Source of the DNA: Tildeniella nuda ZEHNDER 1965/U140
GTDB lineage: Bacteria > Cyanobacteriota > Cyanobacteriia > Leptolyngbyales > Leptolyngbyaceae
Direction of reading: 5' to 3'
Length of the DNA stretch: 64,000 nt
Assembly: GCA_019358895.1 (NCBI GenBank)
Contig: JAHHIG010000012.1
Location: 62,001-126,000 of the forward strand
A program made the translations under genes and the position numbers. This document shows positions 37,740-45,860 of the stretch, in pieces. The notes beneath the pieces were generated by a model. It was not told the origin of the DNA, did not search any database, and worked only from the letters and a program-made list of their open reading frames with translations. Numbering within the stretch: the stretch's first letter is position 1; the number at the start of each line of letters is the position of its first letter.

Positions 37740-38319
37740 CGCGATCGTCCAGCGTTTCTACAGTGACGGAGTTAACATTTCTTAAAGTATTTGAGCGTAA
37801 AAAATTCTGTTTTGTCAAGATGAGATGAGAATGCAAGCTATTAGTGAATCAGCCAGTTTTCAGGCATGTTGACGTGCTTCTTAATGCACCCTCATAGTCG
37901 ATTGATTGTTGATTCAATGCAATTGTCTTTTCATTCACCCGCTACGTTAGGCAAGCTTTTTTGTCAACCGTGGTCATAAACGTTAAACCGAATTGTTGGC
38001 AAAGATCAGTCCTGGTCATCGTCAAACGTTGCCGGAGTAACCCGTTACCAGCAAATGTCCAGGCGTTTTTGACCGTTGATCAAAGTGAGACAGACGGAAC
38101 TTAGTTACGCATTCAGGCATACCTTGATGGGCACGGCAACGTGCTGTAGCAGTACGAATTGAGCCTCTTTGGTTTGTTGCATCGTGAAGGCACTACCGAG
38201 GTTGAACAGCACAATGTTCTGAAACCTTAAGCGTCACTCAGCTTCCTTCTTAGTAAAAATTAAGTTTTTTGCTATATATTTAGAGCGAACTCGGTGTGGT
38301 GGTTAAAAGGAGCAAATGA
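37740..38319. other. 580-base gap, no gene recognised
   Basis: I see no open frame with convincing homology on either strand and no strong hairpin. The last 60 bases are AT-rich (AAATTAAGTTTTTTGC, TATATATTTAGAG) and should contain the promoter of the gene at 38320, whose ribosome-binding site is AAAGGAG. Confidence 0.4.
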
Positions 38320-39141
38320 ATGGAGTTACGTAAGACAGCTTTAGAGGTTTTGGCAGAAACTAGCCGAACATTTTATATCCCGATTAGCCGACTCCCTGTG
38401 GGGCTACAAGAGGCGGTGGCTTCGGCGTATCTCTGTATGCGAGCGATCGATGAGATTGAAGATCACCCCGACCTCGATAACCCCCTCAAGGCTCAGCTTC
38501 TACAAGCAATTAGCCTTTCGTTTCAGGCGGCAGACGGTATCATTGACGAGACCAGCCTGGAAACGCTCCTCATCACCCATACAACGCTGTTGCCAGAAGT
38601 CACTACACGTATCGGCGAATGGGCTGCGTTTGCACCGATCGCGATCGCGCCCCGAGTCTGGGATGCGACCGCTGCAATGGCAGACCGCATGGCATATTGG
38701 GCAGAACATAACTGGACGATTAAGACTCAGGCAGACCTCGATCGCTACACATTTTGTGCCGCAGGTGCTGTCGGGTTACTTCTATCTGATCTGTGGGCAT
38801 GGTACGACGGCACAAAAACCAATCGTAGTCATGCGGTCGGCTTTGGGAGAGGCTTGCAGGCAGTCAACATTCTGCGTAATCAATCAGATGATTTAGTGCG
38901 CGGTGTGGGCTTCTTTCCTGACGGTTGGCATCAGGACGAAATGTACGCTTATGCGCGTCGAAACCTGGCACTGGCAGATGCGTATACTGCCGCCTTGCCA
39001 CCCGGTCCAGCGCTCGATTTTTGCCGCCTCCCTCTGGGGTTTGCCCACGCAACCTTAGATGCGCTGGCACAAGGTGAAGCGAAGCTCAGTCGAACCAAAG
39101 TGCTGGCGTTGGTTGAGCAATTGACAGGTATCAGCAAGTAA
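38320..39141 (+). CDS. Squalene/phytoene-synthase-family protein
   Basis: 273 residues from an ATG with AAAGGAG upstream. It belongs to the class I head-to-head prenyl synthase fold. The first aspartate-rich motif is YLCMRAIDEIEDHPD. FCAAGAVGLLLSDLW corresponds to the conserved AG.VG segment, and the second motif region reads LQAVNILRNQSDDLVRGVG. Squalene or phytoene synthases normally have NIxRDxxED there, so the first Asp is replaced by Asn (RNQSDD). The protein is also shorter than squalene synthases (about 350). It may act on a different prenyl diphosphate or be impaired. No carotenoid or hopanoid genes are adjacent. Confidence 0.8.
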   Translation: MELRKTALEVLAETSRTFYIPISRLPVGLQEAVASAYLCMRAIDEIEDHPDLDNPLKAQLLQAISLSFQAADGIIDETSLETLLITHTTLLPEVTTRIGEWAAFAPIAIAPRVWDATAAMADRMAYWAEHNWTIKTQADLDRYTFCAAGAVGLLLSDLWAWYDGTKTNRSHAVGFGRGLQAVNILRNQSDDLVRGVGFFPDGWHQDEMYAYARRNLALADAYTAALPPGPALDFCRLPLGFAHATLDALAQGEAKLSRTKVLALVEQLTGISK

Positions 39142-39348
39142 GCATAGACAACGCGTCAGAGCCGCTTATCTGTCGCCAGTCTATGCTACTTCTACCATTC
39201 CACTGCTTACTGAGTAGGCGAGGGCAATTAAGTTGAGCGATCGCTTGCGGCTCTTGTTAGCACCAGCAACCAACCCATAGCGGCTCTATCTGCCATCTCT
39301 GGAGCATTGCCAGGGAGCAAGGCAACCGCGACTCACTTCCACAGACTC

Positions 39349-40500
39349 TTAATCTGGTAACCGCCGCTGGCGCAAGCGGGCAAGACCTAACCCACCTAAA
39401 CCAAGCATTAACCCTGCTACCGTTGCTGGTTCTGGCACACCTGCCGCTGCTACCACACCGATCGGTCGCTCCAGGCTGCTGCTTGTAAACAGACTGCCAG
39501 AGAAGGTATCCGCGCTACCCTCTGCGCCGCTGTATGCCAAAACCGAGCCAATGTTTTGATTGGCTGTATCAAAGCCGATCGCATACAAATCATTGCTGTT
39601 AGCGCCTGTTCCAAAGGTCAGGCTGCCAATGAAATTACTACCAGGAGTGCCAGGAAGCGTGCCTGTGTAGTTGGTAGACAACACACTGAGAAGATTGCCC
39701 GCCAGATCATATTGACGGATGCCGCCCGCAAAATCACTCACATAAAGACTGTCTTCCGTCGGTGCAAGTGCCAGTCCCAGGAGACTGATGAAGCCTGGGC
39801 TTTCTGGTAGCAGCGCTGGTTGATCAGCAAACACACTGGGAGTCTCGGTGGAAGCTAAACCTGCCACCTGCTCTGGGCTATAGCGTAAGACCTGACTGGC
39901 ATAGAGAAAACCCAGATCGCCCGTTGCAGTATTGACGGTGCCTTCGGTCGTGACGTAGAGACTGCCATCCGGTGCAAACAGCAGCCCATTGGGACCATTC
40001 AACCCGTTAAGCGTCCCCAGCCCACCGTTGTTGTCGGAAGCAAAAACACCCAGAAAGGCACCGGTCGTACCGTCGTACCGCAAAATCTGATTGGTACGAA
40101 AACTGCTGACAAAGAGACTGCCATCGGGTGCAAACGCATTACCGTAGGGACGAGCCAAGCCACCACCAGAGGCTGCTACGCCGAGAAACTCGCCTGTGAG
40201 ACTGTAGCGCAACACCGCAGAATCTTGAGGATAGGCAGGAGCGAATAAATTGCCGCCACTATTGCCGCCACTGCTGACATAGAGACTGCCATCTGGTCCA
40301 ATCGTCAGGTCATCGGGCGATCGCAAGCCACCGAGTCCAGGAGTGATAAAGTCACCTTGAAAAGTGCCTGTGCTTTCATCAAAAACAATAATAGTGTTGC
40401 TGTCGCTATTGCCAATCAGCAGCGCAGCGTCAGCTTTAGCAGCAAAACCAACGAGCGTAAAAAGACTAAGAAAAATGGGAACGTGCAGACGCATCTTCAT
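39349..40500 (-). CDS. PEP-CTERM-sorted secreted protein with NHL-like propeller
   Basis: 383 residues. A signal peptide spans 1-26 (FLSLFTLVGFAAKADA). The body has repeating DDLTIGPDGSLYVSS, NAFAPDGSLFVSS and LLFAPDGSLYVTT blades, typical of NHL/SMP-30-like beta-propellers. The C-terminus is a textbook PEP-CTERM signal: GVPEPATVAGLMLGLGG, a hydrophobic helix, then RLRQRR. It should be exported and processed by an exosortase, none of which is in the window. It is likely a cell-surface or exopolysaccharide-associated protein. It is monocistronic. Confidence 0.9.
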   Translation of the reverse strand: MKMRLHVPIFLSLFTLVGFAAKADAALLIGNSDSNTIIVFDESTGTFQGDFITPGLGGLRSPDDLTIGPDGSLYVSSGGNSGGNLFAPAYPQDSAVLRYSLTGEFLGVAASGGGLARPYGNAFAPDGSLFVSSFRTNQILRYDGTTGAFLGVFASDNNGGLGTLNGLNGPNGLLFAPDGSLYVTTEGTVNTATGDLGFLYASQVLRYSPEQVAGLASTETPSVFADQPALLPESPGFISLLGLALAPTEDSLYVSDFAGGIRQYDLAGNLLSVLSTNYTGTLPGTPGSNFIGSLTFGTGANSNDLYAIGFDTANQNIGSVLAYSGAEGSADTFSGSLFTSSSLERPIGVVAAAGVPEPATVAGLMLGLGGLGLARLRQRRLPD

Positions 40501-40738
40501 GAAGCTTACGTATGGGTACTAACGGCACACCCATTTTCTGGAGCCGTGCCTAACAGCACTGTGTTGGCAGTTACAAAAAAGCCGTATTTCTACGTACAAT
40601 CAGCTTAGTATGAAGTTTTCGTAAAGTAGGGCGAAAAAACTTGTGTCGATCGCTCATCGCCAACTTGGGCATTAATTTGCCCTCCTTCATTCGATCAAGC
40701 AGTAACACTGAGGCACAGACGCATCGCTTCTTTGATGC

Positions 40739-41653
40739 TTATCGCTGCAACGCCTTGTACACCAATGAGGCTACTTCAGCTCTGGTCGTGACTTCGTTGG
40801 GATTAAGTCGTTGAGGACTGGCATCATTCAGCACCAACCCCGCTTCTGTCGCTGCTGCAATTTTGTCAGTGGCATACTTAGGAATCTGTGCTGCATCTTC
40901 ATAGCGATTTAACACTTGATTTGCTGGCGACTTGGCTTGCAGATTCAAACCTGTAGCTAATGCCAGCAGCACTTGCAGCCTGGGAATTTGGCGGTTGGGC
41001 TGGAAGCTACCGTCCGGAAAGCCACTCATGAAGCGAGTCTGTGTTGCTTCGTTAATCGCTTCGATCGCCCCATTGTTGGGCTGCAAATCGTTAAACTTAA
41101 GCGCTGCACGACTGGCTGGCTGATTAAACGCACGTCGAATGATCCCTGCAAATTCTGCTCGTGTAATGGGCTTGTTCGGCTGGAATGTACCGTCAGGAAA
41201 CCCATTTAGGATACCTTGAGCGCTTAATGCCGCGATCGGCACACTTGCCCAATAGCCGCTTGGTACGTCAGCAAACTGCTTTGCTGGTGTGGCAGGGGAT
41301 GCCTTTGGTGAAGGAACAACTGCCGCGTTCGGAACCGCTACCACCAATGGCGCTAATGGCAGTGCTGGAGTTGGGCTTGCAGGTGCTTCACTGGGTACAG
41401 GCGATGGCACCGTTCTGGCTGATGTCGCGATCGATGGCACCGCTGCGACTGGCACAGAGGGCGATACCGATGGTGCTGGTGGCGGAACCGAGGCTGTAGG
41501 GGACTGAAGGAAAGGCACACCCATGCCGTCGTCTTTGTGTGTAATCGACCAGAAGAAGATCGCCCCGATGCTAGTGAGCGCCACAAACACAGCGATCAGC
41601 TCATCGGCACTGAGCCGCTTACGGTCTGATTGAGGATCAGGAGAAGGTGTCAT
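40739..41653 (-). CDS. SLH-domain protein with N-terminal membrane anchor
   Basis: 304 residues from MTPSPDPQSDRKRLSADEL (ATG 41653); the longer start at 41677 is possible. One transmembrane helix at about 22-42 (VFVALTSIGAIFFWSI) is followed by a long Pro/Ala/Ser-rich linker to about 130. Three S-layer-homology repeats come next (FADVPSGYWASVPIAALSAQG, FNDLQPNNGAIEAINEATQ, YEDAAQIPKYATDKIAAATE), with ITRAEFAGIIRRAF and TTRAEVASLVYKAL motifs. It probably links the inner membrane to the cell wall or a periplasmic partner. Confidence 0.9.
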   Translation of the reverse strand: MTPSPDPQSDRKRLSADELIAVFVALTSIGAIFFWSITHKDDGMGVPFLQSPTASVPPPAPSVSPSVPVAAVPSIATSARTVPSPVPSEAPASPTPALPLAPLVVAVPNAAVVPSPKASPATPAKQFADVPSGYWASVPIAALSAQGILNGFPDGTFQPNKPITRAEFAGIIRRAFNQPASRAALKFNDLQPNNGAIEAINEATQTRFMSGFPDGSFQPNRQIPRLQVLLALATGLNLQAKSPANQVLNRYEDAAQIPKYATDKIAAATEAGLVLNDASPQRLNPNEVTTRAEVASLVYKALQR

Positions 41654-41917
41654 TTGAGAGAGGTTGCTAACCAACACAATACACAGCTAATCCTAAAGCA
41701 GACTGACGAAAGTTGATCAGCCGCTACCCTAAAAAGCCTAAAAGATTGTCGATGGGGATCTCGGTTCAGAGAAACCGGGTTTTTAAATGCCCTCAAGCAA
41801 CGCCATACAGTCGCTAAGAAACCTGGTTTCTAGACCCGCTGAGGGTTAACAGTAGCTTCATTTCGCTCACCGTAACTCCACGGTTGTAGTGCCCATGGAC
41901 GATACAAGAGACTAAAG

Positions 41918-42088
41918 ATGCTGATATTTACTGCTGAAAGGCTCAAACCAATGCTGAGATTGCCGCAACGTGACGCTCAAACGCTAGGGAAAAGTGCGAT
42001 TTGCCTCGTTTCGCCCAGTGGGGAAGTGACCGTTATCCAACTTGATCAAAGTGTGCCCACAAAAAAGCGGGAAGCGATCGCCCATTGA
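41918..42088 (+). CDS. Possible 56-residue hypothetical protein
   Basis: An ATG at 41918 opens MLIFTAERLKPMLRLPQRDA and SAICLVSPSGEVTVIQLDQ, and the frame closes at 42086-42088. It is a mixed alpha/beta-looking peptide with ordinary codon use but no recognised homology and a weak ribosome-binding site. The upstream part of this gap (41678-41917) holds a pair of GAAACCGGGTTT-like palindromic half-repeats. Confidence 0.3.
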   Translation: MLIFTAERLKPMLRLPQRDAQTLGKSAICLVSPSGEVTVIQLDQSVPTKKREAIAH

Positions 42089-42239
42089 TCATTTCGCTTG
42101 TTAGATTCGCTTGACAACCAGTAGGCGATAAACCGCATCACACAGGCTTACCTTCCATCTACTGAGCAGTCTGCATTAAATACGGTAAATCGATAGATTT
42201 ACTATAGTATTATGGAATGCAGTTGAACTGTAGTCGATA

Positions 42240-42524
42240 GTGAGAATCAGAAGCATGACGATCGGAGAACCTTATAGAGCGATACCCCTTGAGCTTCGGC
42301 TCGATCGTGCAAAGAGACGTGACACTCACGGCTTTGCAGGCATCATGCTGACAAGTACTTCCATGCTGAAGTGGAGTTGGTGGCACATACGATCGTATGT
42401 GCCGATCGTGTGCCTCTTACTACTGGCGTTAGGGAGTTTGATTGTGCTGCAATGCCACTGGCTGTATCGACGGTTCGCGCACGTCTCCATGCGAGAAAAA
42501 GAAGCACTCAAAAATATGGGCTGA
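42240..42524 (+). CDS. Possible small membrane protein
   Basis: The frame contains one clear transmembrane segment (SYVPIVCLLLLALGSLIVLQ) followed by a basic tail. The most plausible start is the ATG at 42363 (MLKWSWWHIRSYVP), giving about 53 residues; the upstream part looks non-coding. No homology recognised. Confidence 0.3.
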   Translation: MRIRSMTIGEPYRAIPLELRLDRAKRRDTHGFAGIMLTSTSMLKWSWWHIRSYVPIVCLLLLALGSLIVLQCHWLYRRFAHVSMREKEALKNMG

Positions 42525-42578
42525 ACGTATGACAGCGCCTGTAAAAACACTACCCTGACGTGCGCGACGACACCAGGA

Positions 42579-43313
42579 TCATTTTTTGGCTGGTTTTGCC
42601 GGACAGGGCGAAGTGAACGGCTCCTGAGCAAAGTCTTCGAGTTGCACCGATTGCAATAGTCGTGTCCAACTTGTAAGCAGGTTCTGGTCTTGGGGCTTGG
42701 TGCAGCGTTCTTGGGCAAGGGTGGCGATCGCGTCCTGCCAGATGCCATTGTTGGCATAAATGGTCGGGCGATCACGTGTACTCGCTTTTTTCAGTTGATT
42801 CGTTAAAGCAGTGGCAGGTTTGACTCTCTGCACAACACCTTCTACAAAAGGGTTGATCGATGGCTGATTGGGATCGCACAGAATGGAAAACTGCCAGTAG
42901 TAGTCTTTCCCCACTGTTAAAACAGACGTTGCCACACTTTTTGGTACGTTGAAGGCGAGTACGCCTGCGGTCTCTGGCAAATTAAGCGTGGTTCTGTAAA
43001 GGGTGCGATCGTTTTCATCTAGTAGAGCAAATTCGGCTGTTTGGGCGGTTGCTTTAGGCACATACCAAAAAAACGTGGGGCTATTCGACACAGTTGCACT
43101 AAACCTATCGGTTGGGGTTAAGGGCATCAGCAGTTTGGGTCCACGCAGGCAAGTGCCTCGTGCCCCTGCACCTTCCCGCCGTCCGAGAACGTCACGTTGG
43201 GGCGGTTGATATTCCTGAGCGATCGCCAGCGGTGGCATACCACAAACCGCGATGCTGAGCACAGCAGACAGGCAAACAGCCAGTAAGGTTCGATCATCGT
43301 TTTTCTGAAGCAT
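42579..43313 (-). CDS. DUF928-family secreted protein
   Basis: 244 residues. A signal peptide (LLAVCLSAVLSIAVCGMPPLAIAQ, cleaved near residue 33) precedes the DUF928 region. That region has GRREGAGARGTCLRGPKLLM, TVSNSPTFFWYVP and GKDYYWQFSILCD, a beta-rich fold common in cyanobacteria and often found near CHASE2 or filamentous-haemagglutinin genes. The paired cysteines may form disulfides. Export to the periplasm is likely. The precise function is unknown to me, and no typical partner gene is adjacent. Confidence 0.88.
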   Translation of the reverse strand: MLQKNDDRTLLAVCLSAVLSIAVCGMPPLAIAQEYQPPQRDVLGRREGAGARGTCLRGPKLLMPLTPTDRFSATVSNSPTFFWYVPKATAQTAEFALLDENDRTLYRTTLNLPETAGVLAFNVPKSVATSVLTVGKDYYWQFSILCDPNQPSINPFVEGVVQRVKPATALTNQLKKASTRDRPTIYANNGIWQDAIATLAQERCTKPQDQNLLTSWTRLLQSVQLEDFAQEPFTSPCPAKPAKK

Positions 43314-43659
43314 GTGTCGCTGGTTCTAACCGTTACAAATAGGTGACTCTACGAATGCACCGCAGTAAGACCTGTTCTAGCTACTGGTTAAAGACTCCAC
43401 CTTACAAAATTTTCTGTGGTAATGCCCCTATCGACTTTGAATATAGCCTGTGAAGAGGCGATCGCTTACGGGGTGAGATCGAAGCCGATCAAGAAGCAAA
43501 AGCCATTGCTCAACGCACCAAACAAAAGAGAAAAAAGCCAGAAAAGCGCAAATAAAGGTATGACGGTGATGGCGATCGCACGTCAAATTATAAGCATTCG
43601 CTAGCAGTTGAAACGTTGAGTTCGATGCTTTAATTTAACTTGTGAAGTGAGCGATCTTA
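43314..43659. other. 346-base gap with a doubtful basic ORF
   Basis: Between two minus-strand genes. A plus-strand frame reads EADQEAKAIAQRTKQKRK and ends KPEKRK before TAA at about 43553, possibly the tail of a lost gene, but no start or homology supports it. Confidence 0.3.
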
Positions 43660-44046
43660 CTACTCAGTTAGTGTGAGCGTTAATGAGTTCTGTCCAAAAG
43701 TTGAGACCCCATGTATCAGAATTTCAATGGTTTGACCAGGGCGTAGTTTTGTTGGCGTAGTACCAGAGAAACCTTTTGGAATAATTCCATAAGTAACTGT
43801 GGAAAGCTCTAACTCTTCATCGCTCGACCCATAAGGAGCTGAAATACTCCAAATAACCTTACGTTTTTTGGGGTCTAAGAACTCAATTGAGTAAATTGCA
43901 GCAGGATAATTACAATTATTACCGCTTGCTAAACTAACTAGGAGATAGCTAGCGCGAGTGTCAATTACCTTAGAGCACATTGGAGGCGCAGGGCATCCTG
44001 CCAGAAAAACTATTAGTAGTAGCACGAGAAAGTGTGATCGATTCAT
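43660..44046 (-). CDS. Hypothetical lipoprotein
   Basis: 128 residues. The signal peptide MNRSHFLVLLLIVFLAGC has a standard lipobox (LAGC, Cys18). The mature part is a small beta-sandwich-like domain (YLLVSLASGNNCNYPAAIYS, PGQTIEILIHG) with three further cysteines. No family is recognised. It is AT-richer than nearby genes. Probable membrane anchoring is inferred from the lipobox. It is divergent from the toxin-antitoxin pair. Confidence 0.7.
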   Translation of the reverse strand: MNRSHFLVLLLIVFLAGCPAPPMCSKVIDTRASYLLVSLASGNNCNYPAAIYSIEFLDPKKRKVIWSISAPYGSSDEELELSTVTYGIIPKGFSGTTPTKLRPGQTIEILIHGVSTFGQNSLTLTLTE

Positions 44047-44227
44047 AAAAGCTTAGATTTGTTCCTTCCTCTGTCGTCAGCAAAAACTTGAGTTTCATTG
44101 GTTTTAGATCTTGTTCAACGCTGGCATGGCTAAAGTATGCCCATCACAAAACACTCAACAGCAGGGATGAGAGACTCAGGCGTATAATTGACGCAACGAG
44201 AAATGGTTGCGTTGGCTACGCCTTCCC

Positions 44228-44452
44228 ATGCAAATCATCACCTTAACTGGAAAAATCGATACGGATGGACATCTTCGACTGGATGTTCCCACTTCATTTG
44301 CATCAGGCGATGTTGAAGTTGAAATTACCATCCATCCGATTCGTACAGAGCAAGACTCCGCTGCAACTTACGACTTTTCAGATCTGGCTGGCACACTCCG
44401 CTGGCAGGGCGATCCAGTAGTGGCGCAGCGAAACTTACGCGATGAGTGGTGA
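44228..44452 (+). CDS. Type II antitoxin of a PIN-toxin pair
   Basis: 74 residues from MQIITLTGKIDTDGHLRL; an upstream in-frame ATG at 44207 is less likely. The N-terminal GKIDTDGHLRLDVPTSFASG is a small beta-barrel-like DNA-binding segment of the kind seen in cyanobacterial antitoxins paired with PIN toxins. The C-terminal YDFSDLAGTLRWQGDPVV would wrap the toxin. Its end overlaps the toxin start by 11 bases, indicating translational coupling. It likely represses its own operon. Confidence 0.75.
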   Translation: MQIITLTGKIDTDGHLRLDVPTSFASGDVEVEITIHPIRTEQDSAATYDFSDLAGTLRWQGDPVVAQRNLRDEW

Positions 44453-44825
44453 ACGCTATTTACTGGATACGAATGCGATCATTGCACTTCTGCAAGGTAA
44501 TCAGCGTTTAATACAACGGTTACAGACGGCTGCGTGGATTGGTATTTCCATCATCAGCCAATTAGAATTCTTAGCGTTCACTGAACTATCCGAAAGCGAA
44601 CGTCAAGCCTTCAGCCAATTTCTACAACGGGTTGAAGTTGTCGGGCTTTCCTCAGATCAAACTCGCTTGATTGAACAAATTGTTGCGGTGCGGCAGCAGT
44701 ATCGTGTGAAGCTGCCCGATGCCGTGATCGTCGCTACTGCCATGCAAGCAGAAGCAACGCTGGTTACAGCCGATCAACAATTACAGCATCTTGCGGGCTT
44801 ACTAGCAGTTGACTGTTCTGAGTAA
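44442..44825 (+). CDS. vapC: VapC-like PIN-domain toxin
   Basis: 127 residues, the usual size. The PIN ribonuclease acidic residues are visible: LLDTNAIIALLQG (first Asp), SQLEFLAF (Glu), LPDAVIVATAMQ (Asp) and TADQQL (Asp). VapC toxins cleave structured RNA such as initiator tRNA; this specificity is not inferable here. Its start lies inside the antitoxin gene, 11 bases of overlap. The nearby downstream PadR gene is separated by 126 bases. Confidence 0.85.
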   Translation: MSGERYLLDTNAIIALLQGNQRLIQRLQTAAWIGISIISQLEFLAFTELSESERQAFSQFLQRVEVVGLSSDQTRLIEQIVAVRQQYRVKLPDAVIVATAMQAEATLVTADQQLQHLAGLLAVDCSE

Positions 44826-44889
44826 TATGTGGACGGCTTCTGTAGATTGGTTTGAGCGAGTTAGCGGGGCATCTTGGTGACTATTCTGA

Positions 44890-44921
44890 CGATATATCGT
44901 GATACTTTTTGATATATCGTA
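44890..44921. promoter_or_regulatory. Paired CGATATATCG-type operator before padR
   Basis: GATATATCGT occurs twice, at 44891-44900 and 44911-44920, each centred on a GATATATC palindrome and spaced by 20 bases (about two helical turns). It lies about 30 bases before the PadR start, the expected position of an autoregulatory site. Confidence 0.6.
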
Positions 44922-44951
44922 TACTCGAAGAAGTTGTTTAGTTTTTGACTC

Positions 44952-45563
44952 ATGTTTAGACATTTTCGCTCTCACTTTCACGCCCCCGCATGGGCGATCG
45001 TCGATCTGGAAGAACCGATCGTTCAGCACCGCTTTCAGCATGGCAGGCACGATCGCGGCAAACGCTTTATGGAAGATCTGTTCGGTTTTGGCGGTGATGA
45101 ACCCCGGACGCGCCGAGGAGACATTAAGTTTTTGCTGCTAGAACTTCTAGCCGAACATCCCAGTCACGGTTATGACCTGATCAAACAAATGGAAGCGCGC
45201 TATGGTGGCTTCCGTCGCCTCAGCCCCGGTTCGGTTTATCCCACACTGCAATTGCTCGAAGACGGCGGCTACGTTACCAGCGAAACCACTGAAGGCAAAC
45301 GGGTTTACACTATTACCGATGAAGGTAGGCAATTCCTGGCAGAACGGACTCAGCAGGCACCGTCCGACTCTCCCTGGGATACGTTTAGAAGTGCTGCTGC
45401 CAGCAAGCCGCAAGAGTTTAACCAGTTGCGACAGTCGGCGACTGAGCTAGCAGGTGCTGTCATGCAAGTGGCTCGTAGTGGTAATACCGATCGCATGAAT
45501 CGGGTTCGTGAATTACTCGATCGCACGAAGCGGGACATTTACGCGCTGCTGTCTGAGGAGTAG
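44952..45563 (+). CDS. PadR-family transcriptional regulator
   Basis: 203 residues. The first 50 residues are His/Arg-rich and not conserved; RTRRGDIKFLLLELLAEHPS begins the winged HTH, with HGYDLIKQMEARYGG, SPGSVYPTLQLLEDGGYV and KRVYTITDEGRQFL, all typical of PadR. The C-terminal helices (120-203) mediate dimerisation. Paired GATATATC palindromes upstream suggest autoregulation. The His-rich N-terminus (HFRSHFHAPAW, HRFQHGRHDRGKR) could bind metal, as some PadR-like proteins with similar leaders do; this is inference. Confidence 0.9.
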   Translation: MFRHFRSHFHAPAWAIVDLEEPIVQHRFQHGRHDRGKRFMEDLFGFGGDEPRTRRGDIKFLLLELLAEHPSHGYDLIKQMEARYGGFRRLSPGSVYPTLQLLEDGGYVTSETTEGKRVYTITDEGRQFLAERTQQAPSDSPWDTFRSAAASKPQEFNQLRQSATELAGAVMQVARSGNTDRMNRVRELLDRTKRDIYALLSEE

Positions 45564-45572
45564 GGCGATCGC

Positions 45573-45860
45573 TTAGAACGTTACAATTGCCACCCCTTCC
45601 TGGCAACGCTTACAGTCTGGCTCGTCAGGAAGGGTATCTAAAGGTAGTTGCCAACCACCATACGATTCAGGAATAACAGTTAAAGCAAAGCACTGAGTTT
45701 GCTGGGACGCAGAAGGGGTTGTCCACGGACGCTCTTGCCTTTCTGCTGTTGATCCGATTTGCTGTTGATCCGATCGTGTGAGTACAGACTGTATGATTTT
45801 TTTGACCTTAAAGCTTGAGACTCTCTTTGCCAGCCAACTTGCTACGGATGGTGTGATCAA
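45573..45860 (-). CDS. Possible small protein overlapping the antiporter start
   Basis: 95 residues if started at 45860, but the first 30 are antisense to the antiporter N-terminus and the true start is unclear. The C-terminal half, FALTVIPESYGGWQLPLD then LPDEPDCKRCQEGVAIV with a CKRC pair, looks like a genuine compact protein. It converges on padR with a nine-base gap. I do not recognise a family. Confidence 0.4.
   Translation of the reverse strand: MITPSVASWLAKRVSSFKVKKIIQSVLTRSDQQQIGSTAERQERPWTTPSASQQTQCFALTVIPESYGGWQLPLDTLPDEPDCKRCQEGVAIVTF

Noticed and set aside
43416-43604. 62-residue basic plus-strand ORF
   Set aside because: No homology, no good ribosome-binding site, and an alternative frame in the same place looks equally plausible as a relic.
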